From: a virus | Strand: one strand, 5' to 3' | DNA: 47,934 nucleotides | Virus record (IMG/VR): IMGVR_UViG_3300005293_000005 | Coordinates: 1-47,934 of that record | Part shown: piece by piece, positions 6,927 through 13,023 of the stretch | Numbering within the stretch: the stretch's first letter is position 1 | Layout: every line of letters begins with the position of its first letter | Position numbers and translations under genes: made by a program | The notes under the pieces: generated by a model | Seen by the model: the letters and a program-made list of their open reading frames with translations, nothing else | Told to the model about the DNA's origin: nothing | Database searches by the model: none

Positions 6927-7927
6927 AAAAGTTACTAATAGCACTTGTTGCTGGGTTCCCCCTGTTAACCCTAGCGGCTGGGAATGATCTGTTTCAAGAT
7001 CAACGTAACCCCTCCAACACCGCAACTCAGACCCGAACCGTTACAGTACCCAATGCAGACGCCATCCAGGGTTTTGCTTTTACGCCGGCGGTTCCCGGTA
7101 ACCGGGTACCCGTCATGTTTACCCTCGGTACCGGCCTTACGCTTACAGGCACCGTGCTCAATGCCACGCCTGGGGCCGCCGACTGGCCGGCAATCACCAA
7201 TAAGCCGGTATTCTCTCCGGTAGCTACCAGCGGTGCCTACGCCGACCTCGTTGGCCTACCAACCGGTTTTACTCCGTCACCCCACACCCATGCCGCCGCG
7301 GATATCGTGTCTGGTAGCCTGTCACCCGCACGCATACCGGCGCTTCCCATTAGTCAAACGACTGGCCTCCAAACTGCCCTGGATACAAAATTTGCCGTCC
7401 CCACGGGGACGACGGCGCAATATCTGCGCGGTGATGGATCGTTAGCAGCCTTCCCAACCACCTTTGCGCCGAGCGCGCACACGCATACGGCTGCAGACAT
7501 TACTAGCGGGACATTGCCCGTGGCCCGGCTACCGGTTTTTCCGATTAGTCAAACGACCGGCCTTCAGACTGCTCTCGATACCAAATTCAACGCGCCAACG
7601 GGCACCGCACTGCAATACGTTCGAGGGGATGGCACCCTGGCAACCTTACCGACCGCCAAACGCGTCGAGACATACGCCGGCACAACGAACGCCGCCGGAC
7701 AAGTCACGGTCACTTACAGCAGCGCGTTTTCTACGGTACCCGTTGTGCAGCCTCCTGCCCCTACAGCAGCGAACCAGGTATGGACGACCGTGAGCAGCAC
7801 AACTACCGGCTTCACCATGCAGCTGAACCAGCGCAACACCGTCACACTCTTGTCAGTCGAGGTACTTTTAGGGGCTACGGTGCCTGTAGCGGGCTTTCCC
7901 GCTACGTTCCTCATAGTGGCTCAATAG
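6923..7927 (+). CDS. Tail-fibre-like protein with N-terminal signal peptide, 334 aa
   Basis: Residues 1-19 (MKKLLIALVAGFPLLTLAA) form a textbook Sec signal peptide. The rest is fibre-like: two tandem imperfect repeats of about 62 residues, each with an HTH metal-site motif (SPHTHAAADI, SAHTHTAADI), then ARxPxxPISQTTGLQTALDTKF and QYxRGDGxLA. The C-terminal roughly 80 residues form a beta-rich domain. HxH repeats and RGDG loops are typical of trimeric tail fibres, which normally have no signal sequence. The start at 6923 is chosen for the AAGGTGAG site and ATGA overlap. Expected location is therefore the periplasm or cell surface rather than (or as well as) the virion. The 3' end overlaps the convergent gene 7911-8273 by 17 bases. 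Confidence 0.75.
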   Translation: MKKLLIALVAGFPLLTLAAGNDLFQDQRNPSNTATQTRTVTVPNADAIQGFAFTPAVPGNRVPVMFTLGTGLTLTGTVLNATPGAADWPAITNKPVFSPVATSGAYADLVGLPTGFTPSPHTHAAADIVSGSLSPARIPALPISQTTGLQTALDTKFAVPTGTTAQYLRGDGSLAAFPTTFAPSAHTHTAADITSGTLPVARLPVFPISQTTGLQTALDTKFNAPTGTALQYVRGDGTLATLPTAKRVETYAGTTNAAGQVTVTYSSAFSTVPVVQPPAPTAANQVWTTVSSTTTGFTMQLNQRNTVTLLSVEVLLGATVPVAGFPATFLIVAQ

Positions 7928-8273
7928 GTTCGTCGTCAAGTGCTGGCTCATCACCGATTAGGGCCAGCCACTTATCCAGATTTCCTATAGTGACGGTCAC
8001 TTTTACGAGTGCATCAAAGGCGTGACCGTCACTTTCCAACAGCCGATCAGCGCCCAGGATCAGCTGACTAACTGCCTCGCGCTGATCGCTAAACCCGCCT
8101 GCCTCACAGATCCGGTCGAGGGCCCGTGCAAGCCCGATAGGTAACGGCAGGTCCAACACGGGATCGGCCTTAGCCCGCGCGGCACGCTTGCACAGCTTAT
8201 TGTTGTGGCGCTTGAGTTCGGCCGGCGTGCCGGTGAAGGGGTCGCCGTTGCGGTCACGTAATGGGCCCGTCAT
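7911..8273 (-). CDS. Putative ribbon-helix-helix-like protein, 120 aa
   Basis: The middle (LPLPIGLARALDRICEAGGF, then SDQREAVSQLILGADRLL) has the beta strand-helix-helix layout of ribbon-helix-helix DNA-binding proteins. The N-terminus is basic (KRHNNKLCKRAARAK). The C-terminus is acidic. I chose the ATG at 8273, which overlaps the upstream stop as ATGA. It is the last gene of this leftward block and is convergent with the fibre-like gene. A regulatory role is plausible but unproven. Confidence 0.6.
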   Translation of the reverse strand: MTGPLRDRNGDPFTGTPAELKRHNNKLCKRAARAKADPVLDLPLPIGLARALDRICEAGGFSDQREAVSQLILGADRLLESDGHAFDALVKVTVTIGNLDKWLALIGDEPALDDEPIEPL

Positions 8274-8521
8274 TGAGGCGCACGCCATACGTAAAGCACT
8301 TCGGATTCAGCGTGAGGGTTGTCGTCGACCGGCATTGAGCCCCAGCGCCCGATCATCCACTTATGCGGCTCCTTGAAGAATCGAGCTCGGTAACCAACAG
8401 CCTCAAACTGCCCAGCATAGATCAAAGACCCGACCGGCAGCGCCGCCCAGGCCTCATCCGTGAAGCTGATAGCCTTTTCACCGGCAGCGTTCGTGATCAC
8501 TGTTCCAATTAACTGGTTCAT
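8270..8521 (-). CDS. Hypothetical protein, 83 aa
   Basis: Small protein MNQLIGTVITNAAGEKAISF... with aromatic-rich C-terminal half (GYRARFFKEPHKWMIGRWG, VLYVWRAPQ). No recognised domain. Start taken at 8521 because it forms an ATGA overlap with the upstream gene; an in-frame ATG four codons earlier is possible. Confidence 0.65.
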   Translation of the reverse strand: MNQLIGTVITNAAGEKAISFTDEAWAALPVGSLIYAGQFEAVGYRARFFKEPHKWMIGRWGSMPVDDNPHAESEVLYVWRAPQ

Positions 8522-8790
8522 GCCAAGTGCCATCCGTTGCAGTGGTGACAGGCCTCAACCAGACGCCCGGCCCGTACGCCAGCAGCGCGGGCAGACTCAG
8601 CGGTCGAGAAGCGTTTGCGCGGTGCGCAGAGCGGGGTAATGCGGCTGTTAGGCTTCATGTCGGATTTACTCGGCAATAGAAAAGAGGTCGCACCATCAGG
8701 CGGCGGCGTCGGGCCTTGGCGAATAGCGACAATCTGTTGGGTCAGCAGCTGCATAGCTGTGAGGAAAGCGGCTTTATCGGTCGGGGTCAT
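8518..8790 (-). CDS. Hypothetical phage protein with C-terminal Cys/His motif, 90 aa
   Basis: The second half (CAPRKRFSTAESARAAGVRA, then CHHCNGWHLA) matches a widespread small phage motif: a Cys near a basic patch, a helix, and a terminal C-x-x-C-x-x-W-H. This suggests a small zinc-binding fold. The N-terminal half is probably helical. ATGA overlaps on both sides. Confidence 0.65.
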   Translation of the reverse strand: MTPTDKAAFLTAMQLLTQQIVAIRQGPTPPPDGATSFLLPSKSDMKPNSRITPLCAPRKRFSTAESARAAGVRAGRLVEACHHCNGWHLA

Positions 8791-8990
8791 TGCCGGACCC
8801 TCGCACCGCTGCCGGCAATCGACACGGCCTTTTCTGGCGAAAGCACCCCGGCATCCACAAGGGCTTTAACGAGCTCGGAAAAGGCATCACGGATCGCCTC
8901 CAGGTCGTTCAACGGGGTAAAGGCCCGGAGCGCATCAACTTCGCGTTCTCCGCTTAAGTAATTTTGATCAAAGACAAAAAATTGAGCCAT
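8787..8990 (-). CDS. Hypothetical protein, 67 aa
   Basis: Starts MAQFFVFDQNYLSG and continues with helices (LNDLEAIRDAFSELVKALVD). No known domain. The upstream AGGGGA comes from the 3' arm of the terminator hairpin at 9001-9026 and serves as a weak ribosome site. First gene below the promoter at 9029-9057. Confidence 0.6.
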   Translation of the reverse strand: MAQFFVFDQNYLSGEREVDALRAFTPLNDLEAIRDAFSELVKALVDAGVLSPEKAVSIAGSGARVRQ

Positions 8991-9000
8991 AAATAAAAAT

Positions 9001-9026
9001 CCCCTGTGAGAGTTAACTGACAGGGG
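9001..9026 (-). terminator. Intrinsic terminator or leader hairpin
   Basis: On the - strand: CCCCTGT...ACAGGGG (7-bp stem, 12-base loop) followed by ATTTTTATTT. It lies 24 bases after the stop of the double-HTH gene and is well placed to end its transcript. The next promoter's start point (near 9022) falls inside it, so transcripts from that promoter would lack the full stem and escape termination. Confidence 0.65.
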
Positions 9027-9028
9027 AT

Positions 9029-9057
9029 AGATTATTCGGCCTTGAGCAACTATGCAA
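9029..9057 (-). promoter_or_regulatory. Sigma70-type promoter with conserved spacer
   Basis: -35 TTGCAT (9052-9057), 17-base spacer AGTTGCTCAAGGCCGAA, -10 TAATCT (9029-9034), leftward. The spacer differs by only one base from that of the promoter at 45331-45359. It overlaps the last codons of the double-HTH gene and drives 8990-7911. Confidence 0.7.
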
Positions 9058-9583
9058 GCGTTTTTGACGCCGCTTGTCGGAGGCGATCCGGGACGGTCGG
9101 CGCCTGGGGACGATCGCGCACCAGGCTCTGAGCGATTACCTTGAGGTTCTCGTGCTTGATAGCCTCGGCGACCACCTCATCGCGCAGGCCTTCGAGGTCG
9201 GTGAAGTAGTTGTGGATCGTGCCGGCGCTAAAGCCGCTGGCCCGCACCACTTTGCGGATCGACAGAGCAAACAGCCCCTCTGTCGTGGAGATCCGATAGG
9301 CGTGGTTGAGCAGCTCGGCGCGATCGTAGGGCTTCCAGTAATTAGCATTAGCGCTCGGCTGGCGAACGCCCGGCACCAGGGCCAAGCGGTCTTTGTTGGT
9401 GACCAGGTGGTCGATCACCTCGTGCATCTTGCCGGTGTTCACCAGCCAGTTATGCGCCACCTGGGCATCGCCACCAAACTTAGGCAGCGGCGCAAGCTCA
9501 TCGGCGAGAAGCTTTCGCGTAACGTTGCGGTAACCGACGCGCCGGGCGACCGCGATTGCAGCATCAAGAATTTCGGTCGTCAT
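9050..9583 (-). CDS. Regulator with two TetR-type helix-turn-helix segments, 177 aa
   Basis: Residues about 4-40 (ILDAAIAVARRVGYRNVTRK) look like the first helices of a TetR HTH. Residues about 90-140 (LLNHAYRISTTEGLFALSIR, then VVRASGFSAGTIHNYFTDLE) are a clear TetR N-terminal domain with the usual G-x-x-x-G-T-I-x-x-Y-F signature. The C-terminal roughly 35 residues are too short for a TetR ligand-binding domain. It looks like a duplicated DNA-binding unit with no effector domain. It is expressed from its own promoter (9615-9643), followed by a terminator, and is flanked by promoters with related spacers. It probably regulates phage transcription; the target is not known. Confidence 0.75.
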   Translation of the reverse strand: MTTEILDAAIAVARRVGYRNVTRKLLADELAPLPKFGGDAQVAHNWLVNTGKMHEVIDHLVTNKDRLALVPGVRQPSANANYWKPYDRAELLNHAYRISTTEGLFALSIRKVVRASGFSAGTIHNYFTDLEGLRDEVVAEAIKHENLKVIAQSLVRDRPQAPTVPDRLRQAASKTLA

Positions 9584-9614
9584 GATAGAGACTCGCTATT
9601 AAACATGTGTAGCT

Positions 9615-9643
9615 AGCCTATTCCTTTATGAGCTAAGGTTCAA
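9615..9643 (-). promoter_or_regulatory. Sigma70-type promoter of the double-HTH gene
   Basis: -35 TTGAAC (9638-9643), 17-base spacer, -10 TAGGCT (9615-9620), leftward. The spacer (CTTAGCTCATAAAGGAA) keeps the GCTCA and GAA parts of the shared spacer motif but is the most diverged member. It overlaps the end of the gene at 9633-9827. Confidence 0.6.
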
Positions 9644-9827
9644 GCCTGATTACAAAATCGCTGATAGCGAAGTCGGCGTAGGTAATGCAGCGCGAGTGCC
9701 AGCTAACCCATTCATCGCCGAACATCTCGACGGCGCTCGCCAGGTCGGGCAATCCGCAGTCCTCGCTCGGGCCGGTCGGCAGCTTGGCCGGGTGCTGCGG
9801 GTCGAAGGGGGTGACAAATATGGTCAT
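9633..9827 (-). CDS. Hypothetical protein, 64 aa
   Basis: Small acidic protein, MTIFVTPFDPQHPAKLPTGP..., ending YADFAISDFVIRLEP. No recognised fold. ATGA overlap with the methyltransferase stop indicates translational coupling. Confidence 0.65.
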   Translation of the reverse strand: MTIFVTPFDPQHPAKLPTGPSEDCGLPDLASAVEMFGDEWVSWHSRCITYADFAISDFVIRLEP

Positions 9828-10534
9828 GGCATAGCTCCATAGATGCGCTCGCAGGCGATCACAAAATAGTCAGGGTCACGCTCAATGCCGATGAACTTAC
9901 GGCCAGTGTTCACACACGCTACGCCAGTTGTGCCGCTGCCCATGGTGTTATCAAGAACCGTGTCGCCTTCGTTGGTGTAGGTCCGGATCAGGTATTCCAT
10001 GAGGGCGACGGGTTTTTGGGTGGGGTGCACTGTTGAGCCTTCTGAAGCGATATCCAGCACGTCACGCGGCCAGTTGGTCCATTCTTGAACGTAATCTGCA
10101 GAGCTGCGGCCTCCGTAATTGTCACTGTTGCCTCCTTGCTTAGTGACGGTTCCTTTGGCAATAAGCCCTTGTGCGTTATAAATCGTCGGCGCGGTCGAGA
10201 AAACCAGTACCTGTTCGTGTTTGCGCACGGGCATTTTCTTGGCATTCAGAACGCCAGTGATCTTACTCTTGACCCAAACCCATTCGTATTTGAAGTCCTT
10301 CAGGTTACTGGCTACGAGCACGCTGCTGAATGGCTGCGCTGCGGTCAACACGATGGCAGCACCTTTACGGCATACGCGGCGGTACTCCGCCCAAAGCGCC
10401 TCGAACGGGATAACCGCGTCCCACTTATTCTGTGTAGTGCCATACGGCAAATCGCAAAGCACCATATCGACCGACCCATCAGGGATTGAACGCATCTCCT
10501 CCAGGCAATCGCCGTGCATCAAATTAGGCTCCAT
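9824..10534 (-). CDS. DNA methyltransferase (N4/N6 family, PF01555-type), 236 aa
   Basis: Transfers methyl from SAM to adenine N6 or cytosine N4. Catalytic motif IV is DLPY (residues 28-31), and the SAM-binding motif comes near the end as DNTMGSGTTG (195-204) followed by FIGIERD. This order (catalytic first, SAM-binding last) is that of beta-class enzymes. VHPTQKP near 169-175 is also typical of the family. I chose the ATG at 10534, where similarity begins; it overlaps the upstream gene by 11 bases and the ribosome site is weak. There is no restriction endonuclease beside it, so it is an orphan, probably protecting phage DNA or timing replication. Confidence 0.9.
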   Translation of the reverse strand: MEPNLMHGDCLEEMRSIPDGSVDMVLCDLPYGTTQNKWDAVIPFEALWAEYRRVCRKGAAIVLTAAQPFSSVLVASNLKDFKYEWVWVKSKITGVLNAKKMPVRKHEQVLVFSTAPTIYNAQGLIAKGTVTKQGGNSDNYGGRSSADYVQEWTNWPRDVLDIASEGSTVHPTQKPVALMEYLIRTYTNEGDTVLDNTMGSGTTGVACVNTGRKFIGIERDPDYFVIACERIYGAMP

Positions 10535-10742
10535 GCTTGTCCCGCTCCAGATAGTGGTTAGCGTACGCCTGTGAGGTATGGAATAGCGCGCCGCAGTAGC
10601 AGCGAAAGCCCGTATAGCTCTTGCGGTCCTTGGCGCGGTGCGTGCGGTCACAGAACGGGCACTGATAGCCCTTTACGACGCGCACCTCGATAGGCATGTG
10701 ATTGCCGGCGATCTCGCCCCAAGTTGGGCCCAGGAGGCTCAT
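10524..10742 (-). CDS. Zinc-finger protein, 72 aa
   Basis: Contains CPFC (about residues 28-31), CYC (about 48-50) and a downstream H-x-S-x-A-Y-A-N-H segment, making a C2-type knuckle followed by a His-rich helix. Likely binds one or two zinc ions and nucleic acid or protein. It lies between the HD hydrolase and the methyltransferase, with an ATGA overlap on one side and an 11-base overlap on the other. Confidence 0.7.
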   Translation of the reverse strand: MSLLGPTWGEIAGNHMPIEVRVVKGYQCPFCDRTHRAKDRKSYTGFRCYCGALFHTSQAYANHYLERDKHGA

Positions 10743-11248
10743 TGCGCGGCCTCGACTGCCATCCGATATAGCGTTGGGTCACCTTCGGTCAGAACCTCAA
10801 GTAGGGCGCGCTTTTCGACCAAGTAAACTTTAGCGAATTCAGGGTCGTAGGTCCGGATTGACGCCGTGTTGTGGATCAGGTCGGCAAGCTTAATAGTCTT
10901 TGCAGCAGGGCTAGCCTGGGCCGTGTGCCACTTATCCACCGCCTTGCGCACTGCGCGGTTCCCATCTTCAGGCTTCGACACGTCGGTCAACTGGTCGACA
11001 TAGGAGGCCACCAATAGACCGAACTGTGCGGCGATTAGCTCGAGCGTTACCTGGGTGTCTTCGACTACGTCATGCAGGAGCGCCGCAATCAGCATTTCCT
11101 CGCTGGCCTTAGGCACGTAGGTGCGTACCAAGCCGGCTACAGCGATAGGATGCACGGCGTACGGCTCGCCGGTGTATTTGCGGACTTGGCCAACAGCAGC
11201 GTGCGCGGCCATACAAAAAGCCAGTGCTCGTGAGTATCGTTCGCTCAT
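10739..11248 (-). CDS. SpoT/Mesh1-like HD hydrolase, 169 aa
   Basis: Matches the HD hydrolase domain of RelA/SpoT enzymes: KYTGEPYAVHPIAVAG with H33, ALLHDVVEDT with H59-D60 and E63-D64, then KLADLIHN with D123. In that family these residues bind Mn2+ and remove the 3' pyrophosphate of (p)ppGpp. At 169 residues it corresponds to a stand-alone small alarmone hydrolase with no synthetase, TGS or ACT domain. Degrading host alarmones would keep ribosome and nucleotide synthesis active during infection. Activity on another nucleotide is possible. It is embedded in the leftward replication operon with ATGA overlaps. Confidence 0.85.
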   Translation of the reverse strand: MSERYSRALAFCMAAHAAVGQVRKYTGEPYAVHPIAVAGLVRTYVPKASEEMLIAALLHDVVEDTQVTLELIAAQFGLLVASYVDQLTDVSKPEDGNRAVRKAVDKWHTAQASPAAKTIKLADLIHNTASIRTYDPEFAKVYLVEKRALLEVLTEGDPTLYRMAVEAAQ

Positions 11249-11742
11249 CCCGGAAACTCCCCGCTGGTGAATTTAGCTTCGCCGCCGGCGGATACCACCA
11301 GCTCAGCGAATCGTTGTTGTGCGCGCTCATGCTCGTTGGCCGGGTTGTAGCCGGGCCACTCGGGCTTTTTGCACTCGCGTGTAGCAAACTGGGCGATACG
11401 ATGGCCGACCCATTCCGGCGTGATGATGAATGAGCGCCAGCCGATCAGGTCATGCGACTTGACCACCTTGTTAAGCGCAGCGGTATCGTTTGCCAAGCCA
11501 TAGCGCACCGGCACGCCGCGTTCATCTTTGAGGGCGCCGACGTTGTTGCGAAAGAAGGTGTAACCGTGCTGCGGGGCGGCCAGGCGCACCGAGGACTGCA
11601 CAAAGCTCTCGCCTTTACCCTTGAGGCTCGAAAGCATCTCGCTGGTGAGCTCCGGGCAATGCCCAAAGAGCATGCGCAGCTCGGCTACGGCGTGCGAGCT
11701 GATTTGGTGACGCTCCGCCCAGGTTTGGATAATGTCGGTCAT
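11245..11742 (-). CDS. VRR-NUC domain nuclease, 165 aa
   Basis: A PD-(D/E)xK nuclease of the VRR-NUC family. FFRNNVGALKD (about 63-73) is the usual N-terminal signature. The catalytic acid is D98 in HDLIGW and the E-x-K pair is E123/K125 in TRECKKPEW. Family members cut branched or flapped DNA, such as Holliday junctions, and often sit beside SF2 helicases in phages, as here. The C-terminal segment (AQQRFAELVVSAGGEAKF) is the conserved end of the domain. Role: recombination or resolution of replication intermediates. Confidence 0.85.
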   Translation of the reverse strand: MTDIIQTWAERHQISSHAVAELRMLFGHCPELTSEMLSSLKGKGESFVQSSVRLAAPQHGYTFFRNNVGALKDERGVPVRYGLANDTAALNKVVKSHDLIGWRSFIITPEWVGHRIAQFATRECKKPEWPGYNPANEHERAQQRFAELVVSAGGEAKFTSGEFPG

Positions 11743-11897
11743 CGCTTTTTATCTCCACGTTGTGAATTGATCAGCGGCGCCTTACCCGGCTTGAGGCGCC
11801 ACCGCGTGTATTTGTTGCAATCAGGGCAGTAAACCACCTGACGCGTGCTAAGCCGCGCAACGTCAGGGCTGCCGCATTTCCAGCAGGGCGGTGTCAT
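11739..11897 (-). CDS. Small zinc-ribbon protein, 52 aa
   Basis: MTPPCWKCGSPDVARLSTRQ... contains two CxxC knuckles (CWKC, CPDC) spaced 16 residues apart, followed by a basic tail (TRWRLKPGK, GDKKR). This is a compact zinc ribbon suited to binding nucleic acid. ATGA overlaps with both neighbours, the DEDDh exonuclease and the VRR-NUC gene, place it firmly in the operon. Confidence 0.75.
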   Translation of the reverse strand: MTPPCWKCGSPDVARLSTRQVVYCPDCNKYTRWRLKPGKAPLINSQRGDKKR

Positions 11898-12430
11898 ACC
11901 GCACCCAGCGCCTGAAGCACGCCGAAAATATCGATCGTTTCGATTGCCTGGGCCTTAGCATCGGCCAAAGCGTTATGGGCCGTGCCGCGGGCGGCCTTCT
12001 CGACTAAGTGGCCGAACTCCACCGCCAGCGTACGCTGGTCGCGCAATTGCCAGAATTTCCAGGGCGCCTCGACCTGACAGCGCGCGTAGGCGTTGCCCAA
12101 CCACTCCGCATCCTTATCGCCCCGTTGCCAATAGGTTTCGGCGCCTTCGCAGAAAAGACGAAAATCTTTAAGCGCTTCCGGCAAGGAGTGGCGCGGCAGG
12201 TCCTTGCCGAAAATATCGGCTTGAGCCTGGGCGTTCTGTTGCATCCACCAAACCACGGTCGACGCGTCAATCACACCCGAGGCGCCTACGCCATTAAGCT
12301 CGATGAGTCGATAAAACTCAGGCCCTAGCTCTCCGGTTTTGCGGTCGAAGCGGACAGCGCCGATAGAAAGGATCAAGGCTTGCGGCCCGATGCCCAGCGT
12401 TTCAAGGTCGAACGAGATATCGTTGTTCAT
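11894..12430 (-). CDS. DEDDh 3'-5' exonuclease (Rv2179c/RNase T-like), 178 aa
   Basis: ExoI motif is FDLET (D8, E10), the middle acid is probably D106 in GDKDAEWLG, and ExoIII is HNALADA with H152 and D157. The WWMQQNAQAQ segment and overall length match the phage 3'-5' exoribonuclease-like family (Rv2179c-like) rather than DnaQ itself. It could trim RNA primers or single-stranded DNA or RNA. It lies beside the clamp-like gene and the SF2 helicase, so a DNA-repair role is likely. Confidence 0.85.
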   Translation of the reverse strand: MNNDISFDLETLGIGPQALILSIGAVRFDRKTGELGPEFYRLIELNGVGASGVIDASTVVWWMQQNAQAQADIFGKDLPRHSLPEALKDFRLFCEGAETYWQRGDKDAEWLGNAYARCQVEAPWKFWQLRDQRTLAVEFGHLVEKAARGTAHNALADAKAQAIETIDIFGVLQALGAV

Positions 12431-13023
12431 AATTTGTAAGGGCTCAGGGAAATATAAGCCTGCGAGTAACCGTGGCCTATAGGCGAAAAGGTGGCGATAG
12501 TTGAGGGCCCGCGCAGGTCCAATTGTACGCCGGAGAATTTCTTACCCCGAAGTTTTGCGCAGGCCTTCCCGACATCGGAAAGGGCGTCAGCACTTAACCC
12601 GATAGCGGCCGTCGGCACCTTCTCGCTAATAGGAGCAATTCGGCGCCAGTCGGGGTATTTCCCCTCGATGCCTTTAAGCGGCCAATCGCGACCACTACGG
12701 TCCTTCAAGTGCAAAGTGCCGTCGTTACTGTCGATCTGCAGGCCGGGAAGGTCTTCGCGCTTGACTGCCCCGAGCAGCATTTTAATGTCGGCGGCACTGA
12801 CAATAATATCGGCCTCATTTACCGCAGGCAGGTCGACTACTGACTCGATAACGGCGATACGATGGCCGTCGGTGCCGATCATTGTCAAACTCGTGGCGCG
12901 CAACTCGATCAAAACACCATTGAGGTAATAGCGGATATCTTTGAGCGCGGCTGCCGAGGAGGCAAAGCGCAACATGTCTAGGAAAGTAGCTTGATTCATC
13001 ATGGCCCGGGTCCCAGGTTTCAT
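12427..13023 (-). CDS. Short beta sliding-clamp (DnaN) homologue, 198 aa
   Basis: Residues 28-60 (DIRYYLNGVLIE, then TDGHRIAV) align closely with the middle domain of bacterial DnaN, which has D-V-R-Y-Y-L-N-G and T-D-G-H-R-L-A-V. YPDWRRIAP (123-131) matches the F-P-D-Y-R-R-V-L-P at the end of that domain. The remaining roughly 65 residues resemble the beginning of domain III. DnaN is about 366 residues with three domains; here domain I and the C-terminal P-x-M-P-M-R-L tail are missing. It may form a higher-order ring from two-domain subunits, or act as a decoy for clamp-binding proteins. ATGA overlaps on both sides. Confidence 0.8.
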   Translation of the reverse strand: MKPGTRAMMNQATFLDMLRFASSAAALKDIRYYLNGVLIELRATSLTMIGTDGHRIAVIESVVDLPAVNEADIIVSAADIKMLLGAVKREDLPGLQIDSNDGTLHLKDRSGRDWPLKGIEGKYPDWRRIAPISEKVPTAAIGLSADALSDVGKACAKLRGKKFSGVQLDLRGPSTIATFSPIGHGYSQAYISLSPYKL

